64,000 nucleotides of DNA from Sphaerosporella brunnea (GCA_008704415.1 VXIS01000191.1:1-64000); one strand, 5' to 3'. Shown: positions 42,767 through 55,214, numbered from the stretch's first letter. Notes: a model not told the origin generated them from the letters alone. A program made the numbers and translations.

Positions 42767-44700
42767 TCCGCGTGATCGGCCCCGTCCATCGCCGCCCCGT
42801 GCGAGTGATCAGCCCGTCCCCGCCACGTTCGAGTGATCAACCCCGTCCATCTAAGCCCCGTGCGAGTGATCAACCCCGTCCCCAGCCCGTCCGAGTTATC
42901 AACCCCGTCCATCTCAGCCGGGTGCGAGTGGTCAACCCCGTACAGCGCAGCCAAGTACGAGCAATCCACGCCGGCTAAAGCACTCCCGTCCGCGTGATCG
43001 GCCCCGTCCACTCAGTGATCAACCCAGTCCATGTGAGCGCCGTCCGAGTGATCAACCCCGTCCATCGCTGCCCGGTCAACCAAGAGATCAATCCGTCCCC
43101 GCCACGTTCGAGTGATCAACCCCGCCCCGGCGATGTTCGAGTCATCAACGCCGTCCGTCCCCGCCCCGTCCTAGTGATCAACCCCGTCCCCGCCCCGTCC
43201 AAGTGATCGGCCCCGTCCCCCGAGTGAACCACCCCGTCCGTCCCCGCCCCATCCGAGTGATAAACCACGTCCCGGCTACGTTCGATTGATGAACCCCGTC
43301 CCCGTCCCGTCCGAGTGATCGTCCCCGTCCATCGAGTGGTCAACCCCGTCCCCGCCACGTTCGAGTGATTAACGCCGTCCATCTCAGCCCAGTCCGAGTG
43401 ATCAACCCCGTCCATCCGAGCCCCATCCGAGTGATCAGCCCGGTCCATCGGAGCCCCGTCGGAGTCTGATCACTCGGTCCACCGCGGCCCCGTCGGAGTA
43501 ATTAACCCCGTCCAACGAGTGATCAACCCCGTCCATCGCAGCCCCTTCCAAGTGATGAACCCTTTGACCCGTCCGAATCATAGACCCCGTGCCGCCTATC
43601 TTCGAGTGATTAATGCTTGGCCCGTCCGTCCCTGCGCCGTTCGCGTGATCAACCCCGTCGCCGCCCCGTCCACCGAGCAACCAACTGTTTGACCAGTCCG
43701 AGTGATCGGCCCCGTCCTCGCAGCCCAGTTCAAGTGATCGGCCCCGTCCAACGCAGCCGCGTGATCAACCCTTCGACCCGTCCGAGTGATCGACCCCGTC
43801 CTTCGCAGCGCCGTCCAACGAGTGATCAACCCTTTGACCCGTCTGAGTGATCGTCCCCGTGCATCGAGTGATCCACTCCGTCGCCGCCACGTTCAAGTGA
43901 TCAACCCCATCCACCGCTGCCCGGTCCGCGTGATCCACCCCGTCCATCGCAGCCCCGTGCGAGTGATCAACCCCGGCCCCGCCCGGTCCCAGTGATAACC
44001 CTGTCCGTCCCCGGCCTGTCCGAGTGATCAACCTCGTCTCCGCCACGTTCGAGATCAACCCCGTCCATCTGAGCCCTGTCCGAGTGATCAACCCCATCCC
44101 CGCCCCGTTCGAGTGTTCAACACCGCCGCCCGGTCCGCGTGATCGGCGCCGTCCACCGACCGATCAACCTGGCCCAACGCCGCCCCGTCCCCCGAGTTAT
44201 CAACCGCATCCCCGCCACGTTGGACTGATCACCCCGTCCCCGCCCGTCCGAGTGATCAACCCCGTCCTCGCCACGTTCGAGTGACCAACCCCGTCCATCT
44301 CAGCACCGTCCGAGTGATTGGCCCCGTCCATCACCGCCCCGTCAGCGTGATCAACCCCGTACATCGCCGCCACGTCCGAGTGATCGGCCCGTGGACCGAG
44401 TGACGAACTCCGTCCATCGCCGCCGCATTCGCGTGATCGGCCCCGCCCATCGCCGCCCCGTCTGAGTGATTAGCCCCGTCTGAGTGATCAGCCCCGTCTA
44501 TCGCAGCCCCGTACGAGTGATCACCGCCGTCCATCGCACCCCCGTCCGCGTGATCGGCCCCGTCGACCAAGTGCTCAACCCCGTCGCCGCCACGTTCGAG
44601 TGATCAACCCGGTCCCCCCACAATCGAGTGATCAACCCGGTCCCGCCTATTGTCGAGTGACCAACCCCGTCCAGTTCAGCACCGTCCGAGTAATCAATCA
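42767..44700. repeat. TGATCA modular satellite, block 8
   Basis: The longest block (1.9 kb), CCCCGTCC sense on +, continuing block 7 beyond the Copia insertion. It contains GTCCGCGTGATCGGCCCC and CGCCACGTTCGAGTGATC words. It ends where a protein-like remnant begins at about 44705. Confidence 0.9.
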
Positions 44701-44705
44701 ACTAA

Positions 44706-45380
44706 GTGTCGAGCACTCACCACCCTTCAAATCAACCGACTCAACATCCACTGAGCTCCACTACCTTGCGAGCGCTGGAGCTCATCTACTGGCAGGTGAA
44801 GCACCTGCAGCAGAGGAATTGCGCGCTCACTGATCGGGCTGAGCAATATGCGTTACAAGTCCCGGAGGCACTTCACTCTCTTCAGAAAAAATTTGCTCCT
44901 GCGGACTCACCCCCTCAGCTTGCCTTCCCTTCTCCTCCAAAGAGCACTGCTCGAGAGGAAGCACTAAGGCGAATGCATAAGAGATCTACAGCACGGCTTC
45001 CCATTCCCTTTGAGCGAGGCGAAATCGAAGCCCGAAAGAATAAGACCGTGCTAGAAAATGCCGAGAACCCACCTCAGTCTACTGCTGCGGCCCGATTGCA
45101 GTATGGGTGAGAACAAAGTACAAAGAAAGCACGTGTTATTGTCCTTATAGAAGCGGGTTTGGCTCATCAGGAGACTCAGGAGACTCAGCATTTGCAGGCA
45201 GCCTTCCAGGAAGCCCGCGTTGCTGGCAAATTCCCGCCGCCGGGCGCATCTCAGGCTAATCCAATTGATTTGTGCGCGCTGGATACTCAGGAGCAGGCTT
45301 GGATAGATGGATATGAAGGACGGCGCCGGAAGGTTGTTGATCTCGAGAATGACTCATACTTGGACATCGAAATTTTGTAG
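44706..45380 (+). pseudogene. Protein remnant with one in-frame stop, unknown family
   Basis: One frame runs from 44706 (no ATG; it opens directly at the satellite edge) to TAG at 45378-45380, broken only by TGA at 45108-45110. It contains ALELIYWQVKHLQQRNCALT, EEALRRMHKRSTARLPIPFE and, after the stop, TQHLQAAFQEARVAGKFPPP, ending ENDSYLDIEIL. It is Gln/Glu-rich and helical, plausibly the C-terminal region of a larger protein truncated by satellite. I do not recognise the family; a transposase tail is possible. Confidence 0.45.
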
Positions 45381-45950
45381 TTGTATTATATATCAAACCT
45401 GGTATCACGCAGGTGCGACATCACCGGACGCGCCGTCACCGCCGTCCCCGCGGCCGCCCTGGTCACAAAGTAATCGGAAGGAAAAAAACCGTGACTGTGG
45501 CTAATAGGCTACCTATTAGTGGTGCGCCTACGCGGCTAAAGGTCTTGGACGGGTAGCGCGACGGATAGCCCCTAGAGGTCCCGCAAGGGATCAACCCCGT
45601 ACAAGACTCTCCGACCACCGGATCTTGAAGTTGTCCTGGGCTGCCCACTTGCCCATCGCGAAAGGGTGAGTGCTGAGCGGTCGTCAGTCGGACATTCTGG
45701 CACCCCCGGACCGACAGTGCAGTGGTATTGAAGATGCTCGGATGAAACAGATAGGGCGTTGGAAATAGGGAAGATGGAGGTACGGTTGGGGACGTATGTT
45801 GTAGGGATTACGCCGTGGGAAGGGCGGCGTGCAAGGCGCGGCACAGCCATTGTTGCGGTAACAGGTTATTATTCTTGGGGCTAGCCTACATGGATGAAAA
45901 AATGGGGCATAGCCTACACTTTTCATGCGTCCATATGCCTACTATATCCA
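45381..45950. other. No feature recognised
   Basis: Mixed sequence with short frames on both strands. It may include flank of the hAT relic that becomes recognisable from about 45970. Confidence 0.3.
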
Positions 45951-46915
45951 CGCCAAATCCAAGGTTTGTACAAGAAAAAAATTGGTCATTAGGGTAAACT
46001 TGCGGTGGGTTCCTGCCCATTTGATGTTGCAAACTGCGCAGGAATCTTTACAGAAATACAACCAGCCTGCCGAAACACGAACTGCAGGTGTACGCCGACA
46101 ATCACTCTGCACTGGCGGGACAACACATCCTTGCCTCTCAGAACTGCGATGGAGGAAGACTCTGCCAGCACTGCACTGGCGAGGTTAAGACAGAGGAAAC
46201 GGACAGTATCAGAACAGATATAGTGATGGACATGAGCCGAGCTGGCTCAAGCCGGTTACACTGTGAGCCGAGCTCTGGCTTCAACCTTTTAGAGCGGTTA
46301 ATCCCGGGTGGAACGAGAAAACTCAACTCTACGATACCTCCAAAAAAGCCTGGTCATTCACAACCACCTGCGAATCTTCGTTGCAGGCACCTATGTTCCA
46401 CTACACGGCCGCACCACCCTCTCGGTATACTGCCTCTATAGCAGAAAACCAAACTCAAGACGTGCTCCGAAAGATTTCCCGAAGCTGGGGTCAATCTGCG
46501 TTGGATTCTCAACAATACGCAATCAAACTCATTATTTTGCCATTCCCGCCTCCAGCGTTCACAGTGAACAGTTATCGCCCAGTAGGCTGTCCTAAGTCTT
46601 GCTTTGCTTGCCAATGCCTCTTGCTAACCGTCTCGGTGATAGCGACGGATATATTATTACAAAGAAGCATAACCGGTTACTGGAAGAATCTAGCAGCGCT
46701 GTTTTGCTGCTTAAAGGCTGGCTTAAAGAGGACACGAACGATTGGCATTTCTACGGATTGACTGACTCCCTCGAGCAGCAGGAGAATGCCATGGAGATGA
46801 ACGGGTCTGTCGCGGCGCAGGCAGAGGTCTTTCAGGCCGAGGGGATCGACGCCGAGGCAATGCAAGCCGAGCAGGAAGCAGCCGTTGAAAGCTTGGACTC
46901 GGGTCTGACGTGAAA
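45951..46915 (+). pseudogene. hAT transposase relic, second family
   Basis: LRWVPAHLMLQTAQESLQKY near 46.0 kb resembles the hAT TRWNSTY..ML motif. After frame changes, one frame (46308-46913, stop TAA or TAG near 46593) gives PKLGSICVGF, HYFAIPASSVHSEQ, then YIITKKHNRLLEESSSAVLL and LKGWLKED. This follows the order of the hAT C-terminal dimerisation domain (YLAIPASSV.SER, ..R.RL, CLK.WL). An acidic tail follows and ends TGA at 46911-46913. Catalytic residues are not recoverable. No termini were found. Confidence 0.6.
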
Positions 46916-48160
46916 GATATAGACTGATGACGCTGCACACGAGGTATTTTGGATATAAAAGCGCGCAGTATGTGAAGTCGTTCGACATCCTAATTCTATA
47001 CCGCCTCCAGAATTGGGTATCCTTCTGCCGCCGTTGATTCTGCTTGGTCACACGATCAGTCATGTCCAGAGAGCACCGTGAACCACCAAAAGCGACCTCT
47101 TCAGCAACGGCGAGTCAATCTTCAACTGCGGGGTTTTCTCGAAGAAGCGGGGGCATCGTACTTTCGCTGTCGGACGGCCAAAAATAGGGATCCTATTTCA
47201 GGTAAACAGCTCCAAAAGGATCCACGGATTGGGAGACAAGAAGACGCGTTTGTTGGTGAAACTGCGTTTGGCAGAACACGATTTATTTGCACACCTCAAC
47301 CATGCCGTTTCACACGCAGTGGAAGATCGGCATGCCTTCTGAAAAGCAAAAGCATGGACGTCTCGGTGCGGTATAATTTCTTTATGGGGTGTATGTTCCA
47401 CCAATCAAAGTATTGAGCGTGCGATCATCAGTGCTATGCCGGGTTCTCTGCATTGACCTGGGTCTGTCAGCGCCTCAGGTCTCTATCGCTGAACTTGTGG
47501 AGAATTGTACGGACGTACGTCCGACCTTTGATTATCGCAACCACGAGATCTACACAAGCAGACGTAGACCCTAAATATTTCGAATCGTGTTACGAAAACG
47601 GAATATAATAACGGCTTTTATGCCTATACCCCCTAAAACGTTGCAAAATGTGCAACGTACTCTACCTTTTTTTACGCCCCGTATCCCCACGACACCTGCC
47701 ACTCACCCCAATGAAAGCCCGCTGCCTCTCCACAGCATCCCCCGCTCTCGTCACGTCGTCTTACGTCCTCGAGGTACCTTCGTTGAATGTCGGGAACTAC
47801 TGAACAACATGCATCGGCGCAGCTGCGGTTGGCCCAGGTATTGTGCACCTGCGAGGCCGCCATGTTTATCTACGCCGGCGTATTCGCTAGCGAGCTAACT
47901 GGTGGCTGTGTAGACATTGCTGTCAGGGAGGGAACGACTGTGACCAGCCGCGGGTTTTGATTGTGTGTTGGGGCGCTGGCGGGTTGGATCTTTGTGGCAA
48001 GAATGGAATGGTGGAGAATAGTTAAGGGGTGGTATATAAGATGCGATCGGAGCCTCGGATAGTTCTTACTCTGAAAGTCATCGGGTCACAATGTATTGGA
48101 GAGGCGGGGGGTACGGGGCATAAACGCGGATATAATAATCATGTGCAATGTGTTTACAAG
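46916..48160. other. No gene recognised; one very diverged hairpin module
   Basis: At about 47180-47245 AAAAATAGGGATCCTATTTC, AACAGCTCCAAAAGG and ATCCACGGATTGG follow the order of the hairpin module with many changes. The remainder has short frames only. Confidence 0.35.
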
Positions 48161-48162
48161 CC

Positions 48163-49121
48163 AAAAAAAAGGGACCCCCGACGTCGCTGTTCCCGTCTCA
48201 ACAGCTGTTCTTTGCGAGAAGGCAACCAATGAACTGAAAGCCGTCTTCGAGAACTGTGCTACGCGGTATCGTGTCATCCACCTTCTTCTTGACTGGATTC
48301 AGGTCCGCCCACATTCGATTAATGTGGCCATGTGAACGCAGCAGCCGCGAAAATGAACTTACGCGTGCATTGGCGAAGCAAAAAAAAACAGCGACCTTAC
48401 ACACGCCCTGCTCCCCGTGCAAACAGTTCCGGAAGGAACCCACGGACCGACGGACCCAAATGACGCGATGCAGGGGAGGACAACCAAAGCGGGGGCCGGA
48501 CCTGAAAAAGGGGTTGGGCCTGAAAAAGCGGTCGGGCCAGCGACGAACTTCCGGTGTTTGCGCATTCCGGCGGGGGCGACTCCATGATCAGGCAGGGAAG
48601 GACGAGCAGGAGTCGGCGGGGTCTGAGGCCGAGTGCGACGGCGAGTGGAAATACGCGCTGGGTACGCTCCACAACCTATAAACAGTCACGATTGACCTAG
48701 TTGGAAGAGGGTCAAAACATAAATCCTGTAAGGAGTCGCTCATAATAAACAGGGACCATTCACACGCCCTGTTCCCCGTGCAAACAGTTCCTGAAGGAAC
48801 CCACGGACCGACGGACCCAAATGACCCGAGGCGGGGCAGACGCCCCCAGCGGGGGCCAGCGACCCCAGGACCAGAAAGCGCAGGACGACCATGAGCTGCA
48901 AGAGTCGTCCGGGACCGGCAGCGAGAAGACACGGGGTGTGACGCCAAGCGGCAATGGACGCCAGGTACGCTTGGTAACCTATAAACAGTCACGATTCAGA
49001 CAGATGGAAGAGTGCCGGGGAAGACATACATTCTGGCAGCAGGCGAGCTGAAAAAACAGGGACCTGACACACGCCCTGTTCCCCGTGCAAACAGTTCCAG
49101 AAGGAACTCACGGGCCGACGG
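48163..49121 (+). repeat. Hairpin-module array C
   Basis: Copies lie at 48377-48453, 48746-48814 and 49050-49121, with a diverged one at 48163-48240. The 3' hairpin keeps GTTCC/GGAAC with loops GGAA, TGAA and AGAA. Flanks repeat AACCTATAAACAGTCACGATT, as at 34.19 kb. Orientation is the same as arrays A and B. Confidence 0.8.
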
Positions 49122-49149
49122 ACCCGGATGACGCGATGCGGGGCAGACA

Positions 49150-49870
49150 ACCTGACCCTAACTCAACTCCTTGTCCGCGGACTCCAACTTGTTGTCCGCC
49201 GCGAGCTTTTTCGTCGCCGTAATGACCCGGTTGGCCTGCGGGTAGAAGTGAGGCTACACTGATGCACAGTCGTGTGCGTTTCGATCGATATTGTGTTTCG
49301 TCTCGTCAGTAATGGTTCAGAATCTTTCAAACAGGGGTCGGCACAGTGCAGGACAACTTGTCGTGAGCTCTGAAACTGGGAACCGGCTCGACTGGGGGAG
49401 GTAGTAACAAAGTGGCACTGCCCTCACGCAGCGTTGTTGGTCTTTGTGTCGTTTGCGGTGCCGAGCGCAGGATGGCGAGGCGATAGTGGGAATGCGTTGA
49501 AGCACAAAGAGGACCACCGTAACCAGGGCCGAAAACCGCGTCGCTTGTGGTGCGCGGAGGAACATCTAAGCGGTAAGGTGCATCCAGTCGTAGCAGTGGC
49601 AAGCGCAGGCGCAAGAAAGGGCGGGGTTAAGGAGGGGCAAAAGAGACGCGCACAAGGTGAGTGTGGAGGCGAGGAAGCAATAGCGAGTCGTGGGGCAGAG
49701 GTGAGTAAGTAAGAAAGGATCGTAGACGCTGTGTGGGTTAGCGAGGTACAGGCAAGTAAAGGAAGAGGGATAACGCCCAACGAGAGGCGCAATTTATAGT
49801 TGCTAGTGCCGGTTTGCTTCACTAAATCGCACTCCGACTTGCTCGACATCACCCCGCCGCATGCTCCTTC
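49150..49870 (-). pseudogene. Spliced gene family, degraded copy C
   Basis: Minus strand. It starts MSSKSECDLVKQTGTSNYKL near 49.86 kb, followed by an intron end with branch GCTAAC and acceptor CCCACACAG near 49.74 kb. The C-terminal coding piece QANRVITATKKLAADNKLES, then ADKELS and a stop, lies at about 49240-49170. The central exon with KALAERLIASKTL is missing. An antisense hairpin module follows immediately. The frame is broken between these pieces. Confidence 0.45.
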
Positions 49871-50402
49871 AACAGGCAAGATGAGTTGATGCGAGCAGTC
49901 AAGAATGCGCGTGAAGACACACCCGAGTGTTTGCGGCAGAACGCAGTGCAGACCGAATGCGTGGCGGTGAACGAGAATGACGGCGAAATACACACTGTAA
50001 TCGGATTTTGGAAGAGGAATGTTTGTTTCGTCACGGGCACGGTTCACTTGCCGTGGGATTGAAGCAGGAGCCAATCATCCCCCGACTCCACGCCCCTTCA
50101 GCTGATGTTTTCCATGGCGCAACCACCAGCGACGCAAGCTCTTCAGTCGCGGTCGGCTTCGCACCGTTCGCCGCCTGGCAGACATAGCACGTCGGGAGAC
50201 CTGCTACTTCTGCTGTTCGTATCTATCAGAGAGGCTGGAACGTAAGATACAGGGTCTTGGCCTGCGTTGTGAATCGTCACCTGCGAACGTGCAAGGCAGA
50301 GTTTTGCACGAGGCGGGGAAACATTTTGAGAACATATTCTGGCGTTGCGAGACGGACAGATAGTGAAACTGCAGGCGCTGTATTGATTCAGCACCGACGT
50401 TT
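49871..50402 (-). pseudogene. Upstream part of gene-family copy C
   Basis: Matches 27.40-27.96 kb in part. A minus-strand frame at 50394-50143 (non-ATG, 83 codons, ARICSQNVSPPRAKLCLARS) parallels the frame at 27905-27657. Satellite block 9 begins right after a shared AACGTCGGTGCTGAA-like word. Confidence 0.35.
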
Positions 50403-51598
50403 TAGACGGGTCAAAGGGTTCATCCCTCGGTGGACGGGGCTGCGATGGCCGGGGTTGACCACTCGGACAGTGCTGCGATGGGGCCCATCACTCGGGCGGG
50501 CCAGCGGGTTGATTGCCCAGTGGACGGGTCTGCGATGGGCGGGGCCGATCGCTCGGACGGGTCAAAGGGTCCATCACTCGGACGGGCGGGGACGGACGGG
50601 GCTGATCGCTCGGTGGACGGGGCTGCCATGAACGGGGCTGATCACTCGAACGGGTCGGCGATGGACGGGGTTGATCACGCGGACGGGGCTGCGATGAACG
50701 GGGCTGATCACTCGGACGGGTCGGCGATGGACGGGGTTGATCACGCGGACGGGGCGGCGATGGACGGTGCTAATCACTCGGACGGGTCGGGGACGGACGG
50801 CGTTGATCGCTCGGTGGACGGGGCTGCCATGGACGGGGTTGACCGCTCGGTGGACGGGGTTGATCACGCGGACGGGGCGGCGATGGACGGTGCTAATCCC
50901 TCGGACGGGTCGGGGACGGACGGCGTTGATCGCTCGGTGGACGGGGCTGCCATGGACGGGGTTGACCGCTCGGTGGACGGGGTTGATCACGCGGACGGGC
51001 GGCGATGGACGGTGCTAATCACTCGGACGGGTCGGGGACGGACGGCGTTGATCGCTCGGTGGACGGGGTTGATCACGCGGACGGGGCGGCGATAGACCGG
51101 GTTGATCACGCGGACGGGGCGGCGATAGACCGGATTGATCACGCGGACCGGGCGGGGACGGACGGGGTTGATCACTCGAACGTGGCGGGGACGGGGTGGA
51201 TCGCTCGGACACTGTACGGGGTTGATAACTCGCACGGGGCTGAGATGGACGGGGCTGATCACTCGGACGGGGCTGAGATGGACGGGGTTGATCACTCGAA
51301 CATGGCGGGGACGGGGTTGATCACTTCGTGGACAGGGAAGCGATGGACGGGATTGAGTACCTGGTGGACGAGGCGTCGCTGGACGGGGCTGATCACTCGG
51401 TGGACGGGGCCGATCATGCGGACGGGCCTGCGATAGATGCGAACAATCACTCGGACGTGGCGGGGACTGGGTTGACCACTCGGCAGGGGCTAAGATGGAC
51501 GGGGCTGATAATCCGAACGTGGCGGTGATGGGGATGATCACCCGGGCGGGGCTGAGATGGAGGGGGTTGGGTTGATCACCAGGTGGACTGGGCTGCAC
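50403..51598. repeat. TGATCA satellite, block 9, with 123-bp higher-order unit
   Basis: The GGACGGGG sense is on +. TGGACGGTGCTAATC recurs at 50761, 50884 and 51006, defining a higher-order unit of 122-123 bp. The block is interrupted at 51599 by a hAT element and resumes as block 10. Confidence 0.92.
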
Positions 51599-52402
51599 CA
51601 GGGGTGCCCATACGCGGGCCGGCCCGCGTGTTAAACGGGGCCCCACAAAGTAGGCCGTGCTGGGGCGCGTGTCGCGCTTGTAGGATAGGGTCCGGGCGAC
51701 GTTATCACTGCCTGGATGCCTGACAGGCGCCTTTGGGTGCCGGTTGTGCCGGTATGTCGATGGTGCCGTTTCCGTGGTTGCCGAGGACGTGTTCATGTGG
51801 CGGCCTCGTTTCAGCATCCCGGGCCGGTTATCGGTATTCCGGAACACCGTGTACGGGTGTTTGTGTTTCGTGCCGTTTCCGTGGTCGACTACGACGTATT
51901 TATGTGGCGGCCGCATCGACGCGCGAAATTTTGCAATCAATACCCAGCTGACCGCCGGTCACGCAATTTAATAGACCACGGCGGACCTTGTCAGTGCTGC
52001 ATTTGACCCGGTGAGCCCGAATATTTCCGATTGTCGTTCAAAGGGCACGCGGTGCGCGGTCAGGATGTTGCTCTGTTCGGTATAAGACTCGGCCCTCCTC
52101 TTAAATCGGGCAGCGGGGATGGAATGACTAGTGGTTTTTGCGTGGAATGATTGAAGGTTGTTGGGGACCCAGTTTGACTCGTCTCGGGGTTTTTGTGTTA
52201 TTCAAAACAATTGTAGATAGTTCGGGTGCGTGGCGGGACCGGAGGGCGCCTGCGTGTCACGTACCCCATCCGGCGCCCGGGGGCACCTGGATCTCGGTCC
52301 AAAATGCCTGGTCCAAACGGGCCTCGATTTAAAAAGCCCGTTTAAGTCAAACGGGTTCAGACCTCGCCGCAAGCAGGACTGGCCGGTCCATTGGCAGCCC
52401 TG
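51599..52402. mobile_element. hAT element inside satellite
   Basis: It begins CAGGGGTGCCCATACGCGGG and ends CCATTGGCAGCCCTG. The flanking octamers GGCTGCAC and GGCTGCGC match at 7 of 8. Satellite lies on both sides. The interior carries an imperfect internal duplication (GTGCCGTTTCCGTGGT and TGTGGCGGCC each occur twice near 51760-51910). The right arm (52225-52402) is related to the other hAT right arms. No transposase remains. Confidence 0.8.
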
Positions 52403-53300
52403 GGCTGCGCTGGATGGGATTGATCACTCGGACGGATTGGGGACGGACAGGGTGGATCACTCGGACGGGCGTGGGATGGACGGAGCCTATACCCCAGACG
52501 GAACTGTGCTGGACGGGGTTGATCAGTTGGTGGACGGGGCTTTGATGGACGAGGTTAATCACTCTGTGGACGGGGTTGATCACTCGGACGGGGCGAGGAC
52601 GGACTGGGTTGATCGCTCGGTGGACGAGGCCGATCACATGCACGGGGATGCGATGGACGGGGTTGATCATTCGGACCGAGTGTGATGGACGGGGCTGATC
52701 ACTCGCACGGGGCGAGGACAGTCGGGGTTGATGACTCGGCTGAAGGGCTTGATCACTCGGACTGGGCTCGGGAGCGGTTGATCACTCTGACGGAGCGAGG
52801 ACGGACAAGGGACATGACTCGGCTGACGGGCTTGATCACCTGGACGGGGCTCGGGAGCGCTTGATCACTCCGACAGGGCGCGGACGGACGGGGCTGATCA
52901 CTCGGCCTGGGCTGCAATGGACAGGGTTAATCACTCGGTGGACGGGGATGCCATGGACGGAATTGATCAGTCGGACGGGACACCGGGTTGGTCACTCGGT
53001 GGACGGGGCTACAATGGACGGGGCCGATCACTCAGACGGGGCTGCGATGGACGCGGTTGATCACTCAGGCGTGCCTGGACGGGGCCGATCACTCGAACGT
53101 CATGGGACGCACGGGGTTAATCACTCGGCCGAAGCGTGGGCGGGGCCGATCACTCGGACGGGGATGCGCTGCACGCGCCCGATCACTTGGATGGGGCAGC
53201 GGGTTTATCATTCAGTGGACGCGACTGCGATATGCGGGGCCGATCACTTGGGCGGGTCAAACCGTTGATGACTCGGACGGGGTTGCGATGGACGGAGCTG
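52403..53300. repeat. TGATCA modular satellite, block 10
   Basis: Continuation of block 9 past the hAT insertion, GGACGGGG sense on +, with more divergent words. The edge near 53300 runs into GGGCTGTTTGGGCTG repeats (about 53305-53395). Confidence 0.88.
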
Positions 53301-54789
53301 CGATGGGCTGTTTGGGCTGATGCAAACAGCCCGCTGGGCTGGCTGCCGAAAGCAGCCGGCCAAGCCCGCCTGGCTGTTTGGGCTGGCTACTGAGAACATT
53401 GGCGAGAACACGGTTGGAGTGGTGAAACTATAGAGACCGCTCAGAGTGACCATGATGCTGCGGAGGGTGTTAATTCAGACGTCCAAGCTGCGCTGAACTC
53501 CTCTTCGGGCTTATCAATGGTGCGGGTATTTGATACCGGTCGGAGATTATAAAACATAGTAAGCGCCAGACCGGCATTGTAGACCTTTGGTCTATATTCC
53601 GCGGTTGCAGTAGTGAAGTAAAGAGAGGAGGTAATGTAACGGAGAGGGTCGGAAACAGACTGGAGGGGCCCAAGGTACTCGCGTACAGACGCGTGTCGGA
53701 TAGAGCCAGGAACCAGAGCTGAGACGAGATTCGGGGGCAGGACGAGAGGTGCGATGCACGAGCTTTAGGATTCAGATTGGAACAGAGGTACTCAGATTGA
53801 CATGTGAAGGTTCAGTGAATCGAAAAGAGAAAAGAAAGCAAACAACAAAGCGGAAGCGGAGACACCTCCATATAGTCCACGTGATCGTGGCGCCCCGCGC
53901 CACAGCCTCAAGCAGGGGCCTTAAGGCAACGCCACAAACCAACGCCACCAAACCTTATCCCAACCTCACGCCGTGACAGGTAGCGGGTCGAGGAGGCAAC
54001 ACCGTCTCACTTCACCGCGAGCACCGGCACGGATAAATACCATTCCATTCCAGTCCACAACGATCAACAAATCTAGGAGTGTGTGCAGCAGCGTAGTCGC
54101 TCGGCAGTATTGTCGCTCAAGCTCCTCCACGGCTCCGCTTCAGAATGGTAGAGCTAGCTACTCGCTCCGCTTGAGAATGGTGGAGCTAGCTTCGCTTCAA
54201 CCTCCAGCAACCGCGACACCGGTACATGCCGCCGGCACCGTAAAACGCCCCTGGAAAACGTCACACCAACTGCTCTATTACAAAAGTATAAGGATATTCC
54301 TGCATATGCATTGTGAACGTTACACGGCGTCTGACTTTGTGTGGCGCCAGGATTTTTTGGCGTCGGAGATTTTGGTTTGGCTGCGTGTGGATGTGGAGCC
54401 CAGCGACTGTGTGGTAGGGCAAATGATGATCTCTTGAGGGTTTCTTGGCCCAGGCTTTTGTGGGCTGTTTCTTTTTTGGAAAAAACAGGATTGGTGATAT
54501 CAATTCCCTCAAGTCTATTGATGTTTGCAGTCGATATTATGATACCGCGGTGAAGAAAAAAAACTCTGTTTACCATGCGATGGATGTTCGAAGGTGCTTC
54601 CAAACAGCTCAGCGTAGGACTCGGCGGGGGACGCGATGCGAGGTTCTGAGCGCAAAGCGTGGAGCGTGGCGGATGCGGTGGGTAATCCGCAGCATCAACT
54701 TCCAAGGCAATCATATGAAAACTGGCAAAGTTATGGCCGGAGACGCATACTCAAAATATGGAGGCAGAAGGCCGCATGAATCTTGTCAA
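53301..54789. other. No gene recognised
   Basis: Mixed sequence. Weak tandem pieces occur: GGCTGTTTGGGCTG twice (53310-53395) and a local duplication GCTCCGCTT..GAATGGT.GAGCTAGCT (54135-54195). Frames on both strands are short and unconvincing. Confidence 0.35.
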
Positions 54790-55214
54790 GTGTAAGACAG
54801 TATCGGCGGGTCAACAGCTGTTGTTTCTTCACCAACAATGCCCCAGATAGCCCTTGCATCGTAGCACACAACTCAGGCTTTCCATGAGCTAACATTGTTT
54901 CTTTTCTAACCGCAAGCGATCCTTCCAAACTCCTCCGGTCAGCTATGATCGCTTCTCTTCCGGTCCACAGACGATCCGTCAAGCTCCAGTTGTCTTGATC
55001 CCACAACTCGGGCTGTCGGTGAGCGAAGATTGCGCTCTGGTTTCTGCAGGCGATCCTCCAAGCTGCAGTTTTCTTAACACCCCACAACTTTGGGGTTCCG
55101 CCGCCCGAACCTGTCCCTAGCAGCGCGTTTTCCGCCCTGGTCGCGACTGCCGTCGTTGCGTCTCTTGCTGGGGTTGTCTGTTCGTATCGAAGTCGTAGCG
55201 CCAGGCTCATGACC
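54790..55214 (-). mobile_element. Copia leader fragment, minus orientation
   Basis: Reverse-complemented, it begins with GGTCATGAGCCTGGCGCTAC (altered primer-binding site) and carries leader hairpin motifs such as CCGAGTTGTGGGATCAAGAC and a diverged CAAAGTTGTGGGG copy. The element is cut off near 54790 before gag. Confidence 0.65.

Noticed and set aside
45990..46060. LRWVPAH as a LINE RNase H motif
   Set aside because: The following residues (LMLQTAQESLQ) lack the G-N-E-x-A-D part of RNase H and fit the hAT TRWNSTY..ML region better, consistent with the hAT C-terminal motifs downstream.
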